The notes: generated from the letters alone by a model not told the origin. A stretch of DNA of 6,006 nucleotides from an uncultured Porphyromonadaceae bacterium (GCA_900552325.1 URZG01000146.1:1-6006), one strand, 5' to 3'. Shown: positions 1-5,979, counted from the first letter of the stretch. Translations and numbers: made by a program.

Positions 1-1136
1 TGATGGTGCGCAAAGCCACCTACGATCTGTCCCTTTTCTATCGCAGTCGGCGGCGGACACTGCTGCGCACGGGCTATCATTTCGGAGAAGTCCTTGCGTC
101 CGTCGGGTCCCACGGATATATGGTGGGTGCCGGGCATGCCAACGACACCGGTGGTGTATACGCGGTCAAGATAGGTGCACCCCTTGCGCGGGGGCACGAT
201 GCAGTTGGAGGTGAAAAGGAACACGCCGTTGAATGTCTCGAACTCGTCGGTCTGCTTCCACCAGGCATTACCGTAGTTGCCTGCGAAATGCGGGTATTTC
301 TTGAAGGCCGGATAATACTGGGCCGGAAGCATTTCGGAATGGGTGTATACGTCGACCCCTTTCCCCTCGGTCTGTTCCAGGAGTTCTTCGAGGTCGCGGA
401 GATCGTGGCCGCTGATGAGAATACCGGGCCGGTTGCGTACTCCGAGATCCACGGTGGTGATTTCGGGATTGCCGTACGATTCGGTGTTGGCTTTGTCAAG
501 GAGCGCCATCACTTTCACCCCGCCGTCACCTACGGCGAGCACCAGAGGCAGAAGCTCGTCGACGCCGATGTCGGTCCTGGCGGTCTCGGCCATGGCGTTC
601 TCTATCACGGCGTATACTTCCGGGTCCTTGTAGTCGAGATTGGCGGCATGTCTGGCATAGGCTGCCATCCCCTTGCAACCGTACACGGCAAGCTGCTTGA
701 GCCCGCGTATGTCGGCATCTTTTTCCGCAAGTACGCCGGTAACCTCTTCATATTTTTCGGCCTCATCGGGTGCCGCGAGGAATTCAATCTGAGGCAGGGA
801 TGGAAGAGTCACCCCGTGCTTGCGGGCGGTGTCGAGCAGCTTTTTCTTGACTTCGAATGCGCGCCGGATGTAATCGTCGAGCGAATCGTTGTCGAAGTTT
901 GCGTTGGTTATGGTGGTGAACAGCGCGTCGATCACCGTATGGCTCGCTTCGACAGAGGAGAGGCCCTTAGTGCGCAAGGCGCGGTTGATGGCCGCGATAC
1001 CGGCCACAGCGTAGAGCAGAAGATCCATACGGGCCGAAGTTTCGGCATGTTTGCCGCATACGCCCCTTACCTCGCATCCTTTGCCACGTGCAGTTTCCTG
1101 GCACTGATAGCAGAACATATCAGGTCGGTTTTCCAT
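1..1136 (-). CDS. hcp: Hybrid-cluster protein (hydroxylamine/NO reductase), N-terminal 378 residues, cut by window edge
   Basis: Hcp is a cytoplasmic iron-sulfur protein that reduces hydroxylamine in vitro and is thought to act on nitric oxide or S-nitrosothiols in anaerobes. The reading frame runs from an ATG at 1136 off the left edge, giving about 378 of the usual roughly 540-550 residues. Cys9, Cys12, Cys21 and Cys27 form the C-x2-C-x8-C-x5-C pattern of the class I (strict-anaerobe) enzymes, which carry a [4Fe-4S] cluster there. Three ligands of the hybrid cluster are visible: His244 (in ISGHDL), Glu268 (in THSEMLPAQ) and Cys312 (in TSNC). These numbers coincide with those of the Desulfovibrio protein. 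The remaining ligands, including the persulfide Cys, lie outside the window. The start sits 7 nt after the cupin stop codon, so the two genes should share one mRNA. No clear Shine-Dalgarno is visible. Family assignment is very secure. Confidence 0.96.
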   Translation of the reverse strand, partial: MENRPDMFCYQCQETARGKGCEVRGVCGKHAETSARMDLLLYAVAGIAAINRALRTKGLSSVEASHTVIDALFTTITNANFDNDSLDDYIRRAFEVKKKLLDTARKHGVTLPSLPQIEFLAAPDEAEKYEEVTGVLAEKDADIRGLKQLAVYGCKGMAAYARHAANLDYKDPEVYAVIENAMAETARTDIGVDELLPLVLAVGDGGVKVMALLDKANTESYGNPEITTVDLGVRNRPGILISGHDLRDLEELLEQTEGKGVDVYTHSEMLPAQYYPAFKKYPHFAGNYGNAWWKQTDEFETFNGVFLFTSNCIVPPRKGCTYLDRVYTTGVVGMPGTHHISVGPDGRKDFSEMIARAQQCPPPTAIEKGQIVGGFAHH

Positions 1137-1143
1137 AAGCGTG

Positions 1144-1473
1144 TCAGGCTTTGATTTTTATGAGCATTATCTTGGAATCGGCGAGAGCTACAACACTGTG
1201 AGGCACACCCTGTCCAATCAGAAAGAATTCTCCGGCTTTCAGTGTGTGCGGCTTGTCGATCATTGTAAACTCTACTTCCCCTTCAAGTGCGTAAACCATC
1301 ACTTCTGCGGGAGCAAGATGTTCGGCCAGACTCTGGCCGGCCTTAAATGCGATGAGTGCAACACCGCCATTGGCGTTTTCAAATATGTGTTTGAACTGAA
1401 CGTTCTCCTTACTGCTCTCAATCTGTTCGGAAAGCTTATGTACTTCTCCGAATTTGTATTCCGTACTCAGCAT
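1144..1473 (-). CDS. Small single-domain cupin protein, first gene of the hcp operon
   Basis: This 109-residue protein has one cupin beta-barrel and no other domain. Cupin motif 1 spans roughly residues 46-65 (G46, H52, E57, G65, ending in YALEGEVEF). The second His of the usual H-x-H is Ala54. Motif 2 spans roughly residues 81-96 (GEFFLIGQGVPHSV, with H92). The candidate metal site is therefore H52, E57 and H92, one ligand short of the classic set. No signal peptide is seen, so it should be cytoplasmic. Cupins of this size range from metal enzymes to small-molecule sensors, and the sequence does not say which this is. It lies 7 nt upstream of hcp on the same strand, so a role in nitrosative or redox stress is inferred from context. 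The ATG at 1473 is the only sensible start, because the next Met is residue 59. Confidence 0.88.
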   Translation of the reverse strand: MLSTEYKFGEVHKLSEQIESSKENVQFKHIFENANGGVALIAFKAGQSLAEHLAPAEVMVYALEGEVEFTMIDKPHTLKAGEFFLIGQGVPHSVVALADSKIMLIKIKA

Positions 1474-1505
1474 ATCGTTATGATTTTAAGGTTGAGGTAA
1501 TATTA

Positions 1506-1523
1506 TTATCACCACTTTGATAA
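1506..1523. promoter_or_regulatory. 18-bp palindrome, candidate CRP/FNR-family operator of the cupin-hcp operon
   Basis: The perfect inverted repeat TTATCA-N6-TGATAA begins 33 bp upstream of the cupin ATG, between that start and the amylase terminator. Two short half-sites separated by 6 bp is the geometry bound by CRP/FNR-family dimers. In many anaerobes hcp is controlled by a member of that family, HcpR. Its position would suit an activator of a promoter very close to the cupin start, or a repressor. No clean TAnnTTTG box is visible between it and the gene, which fits an activator-dependent promoter. Binding is an inference. Confidence 0.5.
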
Positions 1524-1531
1524 CACCCGTG

Positions 1532-1582
1532 AAAAAAAGTTTGTTCACGGCGTATTCGGGATGAAATCGCCGTGAACAAACT
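1532..1582 (-). terminator. Intrinsic terminator of the MalS-like gene
   Basis: A 15-bp perfect stem (1568-1582 pairing with 1538-1552, loop 1553-1567) is followed on the minus strand by a run of T (complement of the A-run 1532-1538; the last A also closes the stem). It lies 28 bp past the amylase stop codon and isolates that gene from the cupin-hcp operon downstream. Confidence 0.9.
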
Positions 1583-1609
1583 CAATTATATATTGGGTAT
1601 ATTCTGATA

Positions 1610-3340
1610 TCAGATATCCCGTTCGTCGTGTATGCGCCTGATAACGGCTACCTTTTCTCCATAATGTGGGAAACTGACCGTACCGCCGGAGACACATCCC
1701 TTTTCTCCGGTATAGAGATCGGTGAGAATTGTGCCGTCGGTGTATATCCCTTTAACCGACAGGGGTCTGTCTGCGGACGGCAGAAGGCGTATCATTATGG
1801 TATCGGTATCGTTGTAACGGATACAGGTATGGGCGTCGATGGTGCGTTGGCGCCCCGATGCGATGACCGGGTTATCCTTTCTGATCCGGCCTAATCGGCG
1901 GAAATGGGCAAGAGCGGCAGAGTCGGCAGTCTCCCAATTCATATCAGAGCGGAAAGCCTGGTCTGCGTCCACATTGAGGCGCGCGTCGCTGAGGGGACGT
2001 CGGGTCTCGTCGCCGTAGAAAATCTGCACGGTGCCGGGAGCGAGGAGTAACGTGGTGGGGCAGTCAACGATGTTGTTCATGTCGGCATCGCGGTGATAGG
2101 AGTTGTTGAGATAGCTGAACGGATGCCATTCGGAGTGTGAGGCCACACTGTCGGCATAGGTCTGCCATGTGCTTACTATCGCGTCAAGATCACCGTGTTT
2201 CGGGAAATGGAAGTTGACCATGCTGGAGAAACCGGCAGCGGCATATTCTGGTTTGTAATCTATCCATGCGTTGTCGAAATCGCCGGTCATATAGAATGGA
2301 TCTCGCCATTCAGCCGCCGGAGATTCCGGATGGTCCTTACGCCATTGGGTCAGCGCTTCATTGCAGGCTTGGTTGAGTTCGGCCCAGCAGTGAGTATGCA
2401 CGTTCTCCACTATGTCGCACCTGAATCCGTCTATGCCGAATTCCCTTACCCATGATGAAATCCAGGCGATAACATACTGCATCGGCGACCAGTTGCGGTT
2501 ATGGCGTAGCTGACGTGCCGACGGATTCACCCAGGCGTCGTTGGCTTTGCCCTCGCGTTTCCATTTGTGCAGCAGGAAATCCGGAATCCTCACTGGGGAG
2601 TCGTTCTCATCCTTGAAGTCAGGCATACCGTAGACGGTGGCCTGCAGAGGATCGTTTTCGTCCCAGCCCTCGTCGGGCATACGGATCCAGTCGCGGCCAT
2701 ACCAGCCTTTCCAGGAGTTTCTCCCTTCATAAAAACGGTCATAACTCCACTCGCGTATATGGGTGGCGGCTTCATCTGCAGTCAGGCCGGTATCGGCGAA
2801 GCCGTATTGTACCGCATCAAGTAGAGTAGGGTAGCCCGGGTCGTTGAGGTTGGCGCCGAGCATAACGCGGATACCCTGCGAATGAAGTGTGTCGACAAGC
2901 TGCCGGAACTCCTCAACCGTGCCGTAGTTCTTGTCGGTCTGCGTGTAATCAAGGGGATAATACCCGTGATAGCCGTAGTGGGGAAAATCGTTTATTGATC
3001 CGGATCCAGACATCCAGCCGTGGATCTGCTCGTACACGTCGGTCAGCCATACCACATCGATGCCCATATCGGTGAAATATCCCTCCGATGCCTTTTGCAG
3101 CATCCCTTTGAAATCGCCGCCATGAAATGTGGCGGCGTTGAGACGTTCGGTGCCGTAATCGACTATGCGGCCGTAATTCACATCGTTTGTGGAATCGCCG
3201 TTGCAGAAACGGTCGGTTATGACAAAATAGACAGTTGCGCCTCCCCATCTAAAGGGCGCTTCAGCCGTTTTTTCTGCCGTCCATCCCGCTGCACTACATA
3301 AGGTCACGAATAATAATGTAAGCAAGTATAACCTTCTCAT
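1610..3340 (-). CDS. Secreted GH13 alpha-amylase-family protein, MalS-like, with degenerate catalytic motifs
   Basis: The protein has 576 residues from the ATG at 3340. Residues 1-22 form a hydrophobic signal peptide (MRRLYLLTLLFVTLC...), so it should be exported. It resembles E. coli periplasmic alpha-amylase MalS along its length: TVYFVITDRFCNGD (36-49), FHGGDFKGM (72-80), EQIHGW (104-109), DFPHYGYHGYY (118-128), GIDGFRCD (302-309), APGTVQIFYGDETRRP (434-449), then a C-terminal beta domain from about residue 500. The nucleophile Asp309 and its Arg307 are present. The catalytic acid/base Glu of region III is Asp354 (TGDF). The HD of region IV aligns with Ser414-Tyr415. In region I the Asp is Gly162 and the NH His is Asp167. 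Starch degradation is therefore doubtful, and a binding role or altered specificity is possible. An open frame extends upstream to 3424, but the promoter at 3365-3396 lies inside that extension, so I start at 3340. No susC/susD genes are adjacent. Confidence 0.9.
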   Translation of the reverse strand: MRRLYLLTLLFVTLCSAAGWTAEKTAEAPFRWGGATVYFVITDRFCNGDSTNDVNYGRIVDYGTERLNAATFHGGDFKGMLQKASEGYFTDMGIDVVWLTDVYEQIHGWMSGSGSINDFPHYGYHGYYPLDYTQTDKNYGTVEEFRQLVDTLHSQGIRVMLGANLNDPGYPTLLDAVQYGFADTGLTADEAATHIREWSYDRFYEGRNSWKGWYGRDWIRMPDEGWDENDPLQATVYGMPDFKDENDSPVRIPDFLLHKWKREGKANDAWVNPSARQLRHNRNWSPMQYVIAWISSWVREFGIDGFRCDIVENVHTHCWAELNQACNEALTQWRKDHPESPAAEWRDPFYMTGDFDNAWIDYKPEYAAAGFSSMVNFHFPKHGDLDAIVSTWQTYADSVASHSEWHPFSYLNNSYHRDADMNNIVDCPTTLLLAPGTVQIFYGDETRRPLSDARLNVDADQAFRSDMNWETADSAALAHFRRLGRIRKDNPVIASGRQRTIDAHTCIRYNDTDTIMIRLLPSADRPLSVKGIYTDGTILTDLYTGEKGCVSGGTVSFPHYGEKVAVIRRIHDERDI

Positions 3341-3364
3341 ACCGGAATAATTTGAAATTTTATG

Positions 3365-3396
3365 CAAAATTACATTCCCGGTCAATGATCGGCAAT
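3365..3396 (-). promoter_or_regulatory. Bacteroidetes-type promoter of the MalS-like gene
   Basis: On the minus strand a perfect -7 box TAATTTTG (3365-3372) follows, after 20 nt, a -33-like ATTG (3393-3396; consensus TTTG). Transcription would begin near 3358-3360, giving a leader of about 20 nt to the ATG at 3340. This also settles the start-codon choice, since any upstream start would lie before the transcript begins. Confidence 0.72.
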
Positions 3397-3420
3397 ACTG
3401 ATTTATAACCATTCCGGGGG

Positions 3421-4194
3421 TCAAAGGAGGTTCATGGCGATCGCGGCGGTGACAGCCTCGGTGGAGTTGGCCACACTAAGCTTCTCTATTATATTCTGAC
3501 GGTGTCGGTTGACGGTGTTGATGCTGATACCCAGCAGATCGGCGATCTGTTTGCTGGGTCTGCCGCATTTTATATGCGATAATATCTCTTTTTCCCGACG
3601 GCTAAGTATTGATTGGCGGCGTTCGGATAACGACAATCTGATAGTTTCTCCCGTATGGTTGTTGACAATGGCAGGGGAGATCCCTTTCGCTTCGGGAGGG
3701 GATGCGGCCAGATCGTAGCAGCACAGTATGAGCCATATCTTACCGCCGGGAGAGGGGGCGATAATGCGGGTGGTATTGTCTATCGGAATATATATTCCGC
3801 GGCGGTCTTTGATCCTGATTCTGCACGAGGCTTTGAACTGCAACTTATCGGCCGCGGATAGCGGATCGATATATTTGAAGAACTCATATTCCAACATACG
3901 TTTTTCCGGCAAGTCTTCCGGATGGAGCCGGTTGTATATGAGATCCTCGTCGCTTGAGGACAGCTCGAGATCCAATGACATATTTTCGGTAAGTCCCAAC
4001 AGGTTCCCCATTGAGCCGGTATAAAGATAGCTCCGGTCTGCGGCGGCGTCGGTGATCACCGCGCATGCATTATTGACACGCACCAGACTACGCGCCAGAC
4101 TGCAGCATACGCCAATCTGGGCGGCATCCAGAATCTCGGAAGATAGATTTTGTGCGGAATATATACTATTGAGTTCTTTTCTGAGAATATCCAT
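3421..4194 (-). CDS. LuxR-type HTH transcriptional regulator with PAS-like sensory domain
   Basis: This 257-residue protein has two parts. Residues about 40-165 look like a PAS-type sensor (SYLYTGSMGNLLGL, then NRLHPEDLPEKRMLEYEFFK, then a strand-rich half), with no recognisable cofactor residues. Residues 197-257 are a GerE/LuxR helix-turn-helix: LSRREKEIL at the start, then SKQIADLLGISINTVNRHR as scaffold and recognition helices. There is no receiver domain with a phosphoacceptor Asp, so it is not a classical response regulator, and no acyl-homoserine-lactone domain is evident. No signal peptide or membrane segment is seen, so it is a cytoplasmic DNA-binding protein. Regulators of this layout are common as solitary genes in Bacteroidales. 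It ends 80 bp before the start of the MalS-like gene on the same strand. Control of that gene is possible but not shown. Confidence 0.88.
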   Translation of the reverse strand: MDILRKELNSIYSAQNLSSEILDAAQIGVCCSLARSLVRVNNACAVITDAAADRSYLYTGSMGNLLGLTENMSLDLELSSSDEDLIYNRLHPEDLPEKRMLEYEFFKYIDPLSAADKLQFKASCRIRIKDRRGIYIPIDNTTRIIAPSPGGKIWLILCCYDLAASPPEAKGISPAIVNNHTGETIRLSLSERRQSILSRREKEILSHIKCGRPSKQIADLLGISINTVNRHRQNIIEKLSVANSTEAVTAAIAMNLL

Positions 4195-4236
4195 TATATT
4201 CAGGGGATGTTGCCGGTATTGCGGGTGGGTTTATAT

Positions 4237-4249
4237 CTGAAAATTTCAG
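4237..4249. promoter_or_regulatory. 13-bp palindrome in the leader of the LuxR-type gene
   Basis: CTGAAAATTTCAG is a perfect 6-bp inverted repeat around a single base. It lies about 15-25 nt after the predicted transcription start and 43 bp before the ATG. The position would suit an autoregulatory operator, but such a short AT-rich palindrome could be chance. Confidence 0.25.
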
Positions 4250-4269
4250 CATGGAAAAACGCACGTCTA

Positions 4270-4301
4270 CAAAGTTAAGTATCTGCCCGCAATCATCCAA
4301 A
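4270..4301 (-). promoter_or_regulatory. Consensus Bacteroidetes promoter of the LuxR-type regulator
   Basis: On the minus strand a perfect -33 TTTG (4298-4301) is separated by 20 nt from a perfect -7 box TAACTTTG (4270-4277). The predicted start is near 4263, leaving a leader of about 70 nt before the ATG at 4194. The promoter abuts the broken end of the integrase remnant, whose stop codon is at 4306-4308. Confidence 0.82.
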
Positions 4302-4305
4302 TTAA

Positions 4306-4692
4306 TCAATAAGCGGTTGCAAAGAAGTATGCGCCATCACTTCTGCTTCTGGTCGTCTTGCTCCGTCGGTAATGTATGATTCCACCGTAGTAGTCCTTCT
4401 TGCGGAGCTTGAGCAGATCAACAGTGTTTATCCCGGCCAGGCACAAAATCATCATCGCAACATCGCGGCCAACCCCCGCCTTCGGGTTTATCAAGTTCGT
4501 CTTAGGCAACGGTGCCGCAAAAAATGCCCGGCACGCCTCAGTGGTGATCGTCTTCTTCTCCGGTTTGTCTGCATGGGGAGTCTTCACCTTCGGCCAGGGA
4601 TTAGACTTGATACGCACAATGCCGGCGTCGTGGTCGTTGAACTCCAATAACGCGGCGCGGAACACCTGACGGATGCAAATAGGGCCGAAAGT
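4306..4692 (-). pseudogene. Tyrosine recombinase (phage-type integrase) remnant, truncated at both ends
   Basis: The open stretch encodes 128 residues with the look of the middle of a Bacteroidales site-specific integrase of about 400 residues. The beginning (ICIRQVFRAALLEFND) matches the end of the core-binding domain. The end matches the first part of the catalytic domain: RDVAMMILCLAGINTVDLL, then GGIIHYRRSKTTRSRSD. The N-terminal arm and most of the SAM-like domain are missing, with an in-frame TGA at 4693-4695. The C-terminal half with the HxxR and the catalytic Tyr is also missing, and no continuation is seen in other frames. A GTG at 4663-4665 could nominally start a 119-residue ORF, but it would be a non-functional fragment. 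This is most likely the scar of an integrated element, lying next to an abi module of the kind such elements carry. Confidence 0.78.
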
Positions 4693-4726
4693 TCAACCAC
4701 GAGCAGGGTCTAAAAGCCCGATATAC

Positions 4727-4764
4727 AAAAAGAAGCGAGGCTACCCCCCTAAGTGGTAGCCTCG
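4727..4764 (-). terminator. Intrinsic terminator of the small RNA unit
   Basis: A 10-bp GC-rich stem (4755-4764 with 4736-4745, 9-nt loop) is followed directly on the minus strand by CTTCTTTTT (4735-4727). It would end both the small RNA and any read-through from the abi gene, before the integrase remnant. Confidence 0.82.
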
Positions 4765-4822
4765 ACTTTACCTTTTTTTAGAGTGCTAAATGGAGCGACT
4801 AAAGTCTCCAGAAGCACTATGA
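4727..4822 (-). ncRNA. Candidate small structured RNA downstream of the Abi gene, possible RNA antitoxin
   Basis: Between a perfect promoter (4828-4858) and an intrinsic terminator, the minus strand would give an RNA of about 96 nt with no plausible ORF. From its 5' end it can form an outer stem (4813-4818 with 4782-4787) and an inner stem (4806-4810 with 4791-4795) around a 10-nt loop. An A-rich linker follows, then the 10-bp terminator stem. Loop bases 4800-4805 are exactly complementary to linker bases 4765-4770, so the loop and linker can form a pseudoknot of 6 bp (7 if flanking stem pairs open). The RNA begins about 68 nt after the stop codon of the HEPN Abi protein on the same strand. 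AbiF proteins have been described as stably associated with a conserved non-coding RNA that acts as antitoxin, so that role is proposed by analogy. Alternatively it could be a leader left over from the integrase. Ends are estimated to within a few nt. Confidence 0.68.
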
Positions 4823-4827
4823 TAATG

Positions 4828-4858
4828 CAAAGGTAATGCTTTTATTTGATGTGGCAAA
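4828..4858 (-). promoter_or_regulatory. Consensus Bacteroidetes promoter for the small RNA
   Basis: On the minus strand TTTG (4855-4858) and TACCTTTG (4828-4835) are separated by 19 nt, a full match to the Bacteroidetes consensus. It lies 32 bp beyond the abi stop codon. The first downstream coding-like sequence is the broken integrase 130 bp further on, past a terminator, so its product should be the short RNA. Confidence 0.82.
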
Positions 4859-4889
4859 ATTTTCAGAGAAAAATTCGCGGCTAAAAAAC

Positions 4890-5768
4890 TCATACCGTGG
4901 AGAAATCAGGAATCAGCGGCTTAAGATTGGGAGAAGCAGAGCAAAGATCCTCATAGAGGCTTTTGATTTGCTTGCTCATGTCATCGGCTCGATTGGCTGA
5001 AATCGTTCCCATTATATAGCTTATAACGCGAATGGCTCCGATTATGTTGTTGCGCTCTGAGGAATTGTATGCTGCCGGTCCCCGGCGAATTGCCTGAGGA
5101 AGGCGTAAATCATACAATAGCAGTCCGTGTGCGCAAGCATTGCGGACTTGCCGGATAGTGTGCATATAGCTCTCGAAAGTAACGACCTGACGGATGCCGA
5201 ACTCATGTGCGATGAAGATTTTATCTTCACGCTCTTTCAACTGCTCATAGAGTTTCATCACGGCTCCAAAGGTTATAAATTCGAGAGTTTTCCACGCCGG
5301 AGCGAAGCGGTCGTTGGGATTGTTCTGGTGGTGTCTGTGGATAACCGGATTGCGCTTGAAGTCCGATGTATAGACTTTACGATCGAACTCGCGAGCGTAA
5401 GGTCGATTGACAACTACGGGACTAACGAACCATACCGGATTGGAATTATACTTGTTGGATAGATTGTATATGAGCGAAGTGCGGAAAGCTATCTCGATAC
5501 GGTTGAGATAGCGCATGAGCAACAGACGGAGGTCAAAATCGAAGTAATAGAGATTGACGGCATCCTCGAACGAAGCACCCTCGACATACTCGTGTGTCCG
5601 GTTGCGGAGTGTAGGATAAGATTTCTCAAATGGAAACAGGTAAAAACCAAGTCGGTAATATCCTATATCCAGTAGGATTTCACGCGCCTTGTCTGCGTCG
5701 TTGACAGCCAGACCTCTTGATTTCAGGAGGTCGAGCTGTTGGTCTATTGTCGTTGCTGATTTCGCCAT
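4890..5768 (-). CDS. Abi_2/AbiF-family abortive-infection protein with HEPN RNase motif
   Basis: This 292-residue protein matches the Abi family (AbiD/AbiF, Pfam Abi_2) in all its landmarks: LDIGYYRLGFYLFPF (33-47), FDFDLRLLLMRYLNRIEIAFRT (from 76), PAWKTLEFITFG (157-168) and the diagnostic R-N-A-C-A-H (209-214). That last segment is an Rx4H HEPN motif, whose Arg and His form the RNase active site in HEPN toxins when two subunits dimerise. No signal peptide or membrane segment is seen. Expected role: a cytoplasmic RNA-cleaving toxin that arrests phage-infected cells. The ATG at 5768 is preferred over a TTG six bases upstream. A weak -7-like AATATTTG at 5795-5802 could start a leader of about 20 nt, but it lacks a well-spaced TTTG. 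No protein antitoxin gene is adjacent; instead a structured RNA unit follows directly. The neighbouring integrase remnant suggests arrival on a mobile element. Confidence 0.92.
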   Translation of the reverse strand: MAKSATTIDQQLDLLKSRGLAVNDADKAREILLDIGYYRLGFYLFPFEKSYPTLRNRTHEYVEGASFEDAVNLYYFDFDLRLLLMRYLNRIEIAFRTSLIYNLSNKYNSNPVWFVSPVVVNRPYAREFDRKVYTSDFKRNPVIHRHHQNNPNDRFAPAWKTLEFITFGAVMKLYEQLKEREDKIFIAHEFGIRQVVTFESYMHTIRQVRNACAHGLLLYDLRLPQAIRRGPAAYNSSERNNIIGAIRVISYIMGTISANRADDMSKQIKSLYEDLCSASPNLKPLIPDFSTV

Positions 5769-5830
5769 ATACAAATTTGAAGTATGCGAAATTACAAATA
5801 TTCTGCGAGATGGAGAAACGAAACATCATC

Positions 5831-5934
5831 AGCGTTGCCGATTTTCGGCAACGTGCAATGCGTTAGGGATAGAAGCCTTTCGGTCGAGACCTCAGGCTCG
5901 ATTCACGATAGCCCGGCGCCGGTGGCGCAACGCT
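5831..5934. repeat. GC-rich multi-hairpin intergenic element with complementary ends
   Basis: The first 7 bases (AGCGTTG, 5831-5837) are complementary to the last 7 (5928-5934). Inside lie three possible hairpins: a 9-bp stem with a 3-nt loop (5833-5841/5845-5853), AGCCT/AGGCT (5874-5878/5894-5898) with an inner GGTC/GACC, and GCGCC/GGCGC (5916-5920/5924-5928). It is clearly richer in GC than the AT-rich DNA on both sides. It could be a dispersed palindromic repeat (REP or MITE-like) or a structured RNA. There is no U-run typical of a terminator and no convincing ORF. Confidence 0.45.
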
Positions 5935-5979
5935 ATAAACATTACACCGGATAATATAAGTTAACGTGAGTTCGATATA

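Noticed and set aside
3..1154. Plus-strand open frame of 383 codons
   Set aside because: It is the antisense shadow of hcp. The minus-strand frame carries all expected cluster ligands, and the plus-strand translation resembles nothing.
1141..1500. Plus-strand open frame of 119 codons
   Set aside because: It lies antisense to the cupin gene, which has recognisable cupin motifs.
3342..3417. Inverted arms CCGGAAT and ATTCCGG around the MalS-like promoter
   Set aside because: The 7-bp arms are 62 bp apart with no supporting structure between them, so chance is likely.
3341..3424. Upstream start for the MalS-like protein, adding 28 residues
   Set aside because: The extra residues precede a clean signal peptide, and the region contains the promoter, so the transcript would not include that start.
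3423..3499. Plus-strand AAAGGAGG followed by an ATG and a 21-codon ORF
   Set aside because: It is antisense to the conserved C-terminal HTH of the LuxR-type regulator, and strong Shine-Dalgarno sequences are not a reliable start signal in this phylum.
4306..4665. Functional small integrase starting at GTG
   Set aside because: It lacks the N-terminal arm and the catalytic HxxR and Tyr, and similarity continues upstream of the GTG to a stop codon, so it is a remnant.
4736..4779. Plus-strand reading of the 10-bp stem followed by seven T
   Set aside because: The T-run starts 8 nt after the stem and there is no plus-strand gene to terminate. The minus-strand reading has T residues directly after the stem and a transcript to end.
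5769..5774. TTG start two codons upstream of the Abi ATG
   Set aside because: The ATG at 5768 gives the usual N-terminus (MAKSATTIDQQ), and TTG starts are uncommon here.
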